In this document: positions 7,453 through 8,708 of the stretch, piece by piece | Layout of the letters: each line of letters starts with the position of its first letter | Numbering within the stretch: the stretch's first letter is position 1 | Origin: Bacteroidales bacterium | GTDB taxonomy: Bacteria; Bacteroidota; Bacteroidia; Bacteroidales; JAAUTT01 | Reading direction: 5' to 3' | Length of the DNA: 8,708 nucleotides | NCBI GenBank assembly: GCA_025350365.1 | Contig: JANXXY010000042.1 | Coordinates: 1-8,708, forward strand | Notes under the pieces: generated by a model | What the model saw: the letters and a program-made list of their open reading frames with translations, nothing else | Database searches by the model: none | What the model was told of the DNA's origin: nothing | Program-made: the position numbers and the translations under genes

Positions 7453-7673
7453 TTTCCCAGAAAGTCAATCACATTCCCGAACTTACTTGACGATACTTTA
7501 TACATTTCGGTGTAAAAGCATTTCTGGCAGGTAATTGTTGTGAATTTTTTGTTTTCGATATTAAAAACTTTTGCCCAAAAACTGCCCGAAGCATAGAATT
7601 GACCCATATCATAAAGGCTATGGTTACATTTAGCACAATGAAATTTTAATTTGTATAGATTGTCAGGTTTCAT
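7449..7673 (-). CDS. Small zinc-ribbon protein (zinc_ribbon_13 / DUF2082-like)
   Basis: This 74-residue protein carries two CxxC knuckles, C13/C16 (FHCAKCNH) and C49/C52 (ITCQKCFYTE). They are separated by a segment reading GSFWAKVFNIENKKFTT, and the chain ends in FGNVIDFLGN. The order and spacing, including NKKFTT before the second knuckle and a C-terminal GN..DFL, match the zinc_ribbon_13 (DUF2082) family, annotated as predicted nucleic-acid-binding zinc ribbons; no function is established. The ATG at 7673 is preferred. The frame stays open to a TTG at 7700, which would add nine residues unlike the family start. The gene begins 33 bp after the RHH gene's stop on the same strand, so it is probably its co-transcribed neighbour. 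Its stop TAA (7451-7449) interlocks with the rsmE stop. Confidence 0.82.
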   Translation of the reverse strand: MKPDNLYKLKFHCAKCNHSLYDMGQFYASGSFWAKVFNIENKKFTTITCQKCFYTEMYKVSSSKFGNVIDFLGN

Positions 7674-7706
7674 GAATAAATTTATAATTAGGTTTTGCAA
7701 TAAAAA

Positions 7707-7907
7707 TCATTCAACAGATTCATCTTCAGTATTTGTAATGACATTGTCTTTTTTCAACTTTAAACGACCAACATCCCTGAGTGCCCTGTCTATAATCCAT
7801 TCGAGTTGTCCATTAACGCTACGGAATTCATCGGCAGACCATCTTTCAACAGCACTCAGCTTTTCTGGGTCAATTCTTAAAACAAAAGACTTTTTTTTCG
7901 TCATCAT
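7707..7907 (-). CDS. Ribbon-helix-helix (Arc-like) small DNA-binding protein
   Basis: This 66-residue protein starts MMTKKKSFVLRIDPEK. Residues 6-13 (KSFVLRID) fit the DNA-contacting beta strand, 14-28 the first helix, and about 30-48 (SVNGQLEWIIDRALRDVGR) the second helix of the Arc/MetJ ribbon-helix-helix fold. The remaining tail is charged. Such proteins bind DNA as dimers; the target is unknown. Two start codons are adjacent, ATG at 7907 and at 7904. The first shares its A with the stop of the SPFH gene (TGATG), so translation is probably coupled to it and both starts are plausible. I recall the same order, SPFH protein then Arc-like protein, in other Bacteroidota and in actinobacteria, which suggests a functional link. 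No toxin gene is adjacent, so a toxin-antitoxin role is not supported. Confidence 0.85.
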   Translation of the reverse strand: MMTKKKSFVLRIDPEKLSAVERWSADEFRSVNGQLEWIIDRALRDVGRLKLKKDNVITNTEDESVE

Positions 7908-8708
7908 CAATGATTTAAAGTACCCGCATTTACAATGGGGCGAGCTGATTCCTCGGAACATAAAACAACCAAAAGATTACTAACCATCGAGGCTTTTCGC
8001 TCGTCATCCAATTCAACAATTTCTTTTTCACCAAGCTGTTTCAAAGCCATCTCAACCATTCCAACGGCTCCTTCCACAATTTTACTTCGTGCAGCAACAA
8101 TTGCAGTTGCTTGTTGACGGCGTAACATGGCTCCAGCTATTTCGGAAGCATAAGCAATATAGTTTATTCTTGCTTCAATAACCTGAATACCGGCAATTAC
8201 AAGTCGTTCTTTCAATTCTTTCTCTAATTGGTGGTTTACTTCATCTCCTCCTGAACGAAGTGTGATTATAGCATCTTCAACTTCAAAGTTATCATATGGG
8301 TAAATACCGGCCAGTTTACGCAAAGCCGCTTCGCTCTGAACTACAACAAAATGCTCATATTTATCAACTTCAAAAGCAGCTTTAAAGGTGTCTTCCACTT
8401 TCCAAACCAATACAACACCAATCATGATAGGATTTCCAACCTTATCGTTTACTTTGATTGGTTCGGAATTGAAATTTTGAGCTCGCAGGGAAATAATATT
8501 TTTTGTAAAAAACGGATTAACCCAAAAAAAACCGTTTTCCTTAATCGATCCTTTATAGGCTCCAAATAACACTAATACGCACGATTTATTTGGTTGTACT
8601 GTAACCATGCCAATAGAGAAAAGTAGTGCGAATACACCTAGAATTATGGTTAACAATAACATTCCATTAGTTCCTGTAAAGATTGCTATTCCAATCATTG
8701 CAGCGAAT
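7907..8708 (-). CDS. SPFH/band-7 domain membrane protein, 5' end possibly outside the window
   Basis: This is a stomatin/prohibitin/flotillin-type (SPFH) protein. Such proteins oligomerise on membranes and scaffold or protect membrane complexes. Counting from the first ATG in the window (8698), 263 residues are seen: a hydrophobic membrane segment at about 12-34, then the SPFH domain from VQPNKSCVLVLFGAYKG (34-50) through GFFWVNPF, KVNDKVGNPI (82-91) and VQSEAALRKLAG. An Ala/Glu-rich helical region follows (about 155-225, with MLRRQQATAIVAARSKIVEG), then a conserved-type C-terminus ending NAGTLNH. The frame is still open from 8698 to the window edge (preceding residues F-A-A). Relatives I recall have extra N-terminal residues, so the true start may lie outside. 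The stop TGA overlaps the RHH gene's ATG by one base. The partner process is not identifiable from sequence. Confidence 0.9.
   Translation of the reverse strand, partial: FAAMIGIAIFTGTNGMLLLTIILGVFALLFSIGMVTVQPNKSCVLVLFGAYKGSIKENGFFWVNPFFTKNIISLRAQNFNSEPIKVNDKVGNPIMIGVVLVWKVEDTFKAAFEVDKYEHFVVVQSEAALRKLAGIYPYDNFEVEDAIITLRSGGDEVNHQLEKELKERLVIAGIQVIEARINYIAYASEIAGAMLRRQQATAIVAARSKIVEGAVGMVEMALKQLGEKEIVELDDERKASMVSNLLVVLCSEESARPIVNAGTLNH

Noticed and set aside
7674..7700. Upstream TTG start for the zinc-ribbon protein, adding nine residues
   Set aside because: A TTG start with an AT-rich extension is less likely than the ATG at 7673, which leaves the normal short lead before the first CxxC.
7707..7907. 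The RHH gene as the antitoxin of a toxin-antitoxin pair
   Set aside because: Neither neighbour resembles a toxin: one side is an SPFH membrane protein and the other a zinc ribbon.
7651..7983. A 110-codon plus-strand open frame opposite the RHH and SPFH genes
   Set aside because: It is antisense to two well-supported protein families, its product has no recognisable motif, and it lacks a promoter. It is a shadow of the real genes.

Overview
The window looks like chromosomal DNA of a Bacteroidota bacterium, probably in or near the Bacteroidales. The genes are AT-rich, no clear Shine-Dalgarno sequences precede the starts, and two intergenic sites fit the Bacteroidota sigma-factor promoter (TTG, about 19 bp, TAnnTTTG). 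The large envelope-type protein also resembles proteins I know only from this phylum. The exact genus cannot be read from the sequence.

Left part (1 to about 1275, minus strand): one end of an IS91-family mobile element. A tyrosine recombinase gene overlaps the start of an HUH-type IS91 transposase gene by ATGA. The transposase is cut by the left window edge after its zinc-binding domain. This segment is visibly richer in G+C than the rest. A minus-strand promoter (1239-1267) can drive the pair. A plus-strand promoter (1285-1314) for the next gene lies back to back with it, so the element probably ends between the two.

Centre (1371-6107, plus strand): a 1578-residue secreted or periplasmic beta-rich protein of unknown function, with a signal peptide, an internal duplication and a Pro/Glu/Lys-rich tail. 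It converges on a YfcE-type metallophosphoesterase gene (6109-6603, minus) with one base between the two stop codons. The phosphoesterase gene is divergent from rsmE (6754-7452, plus), the 16S rRNA m3U1498 methyltransferase gene, across a 150-bp spacer.

Right part (7449-8708, minus strand): a compact probable operon. In transcription order it holds an SPFH/band-7 membrane protein (5' end at or beyond the window edge), a 66-residue ribbon-helix-helix protein whose start overlaps the SPFH stop (TGATG), and a 74-residue four-cysteine zinc-ribbon protein. Its last stop codon overlaps that of rsmE.

Both convergent junctions have essentially no intergenic DNA. In each case the best terminator-like hairpin plus T-tract sits inside the opposing gene (6152-6184 and 7227-7255). 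The best leads for something undescribed are the coupled SPFH/RHH/zinc-ribbon cluster, the giant envelope protein and the embedded terminators. None amounts to proof of a new system.
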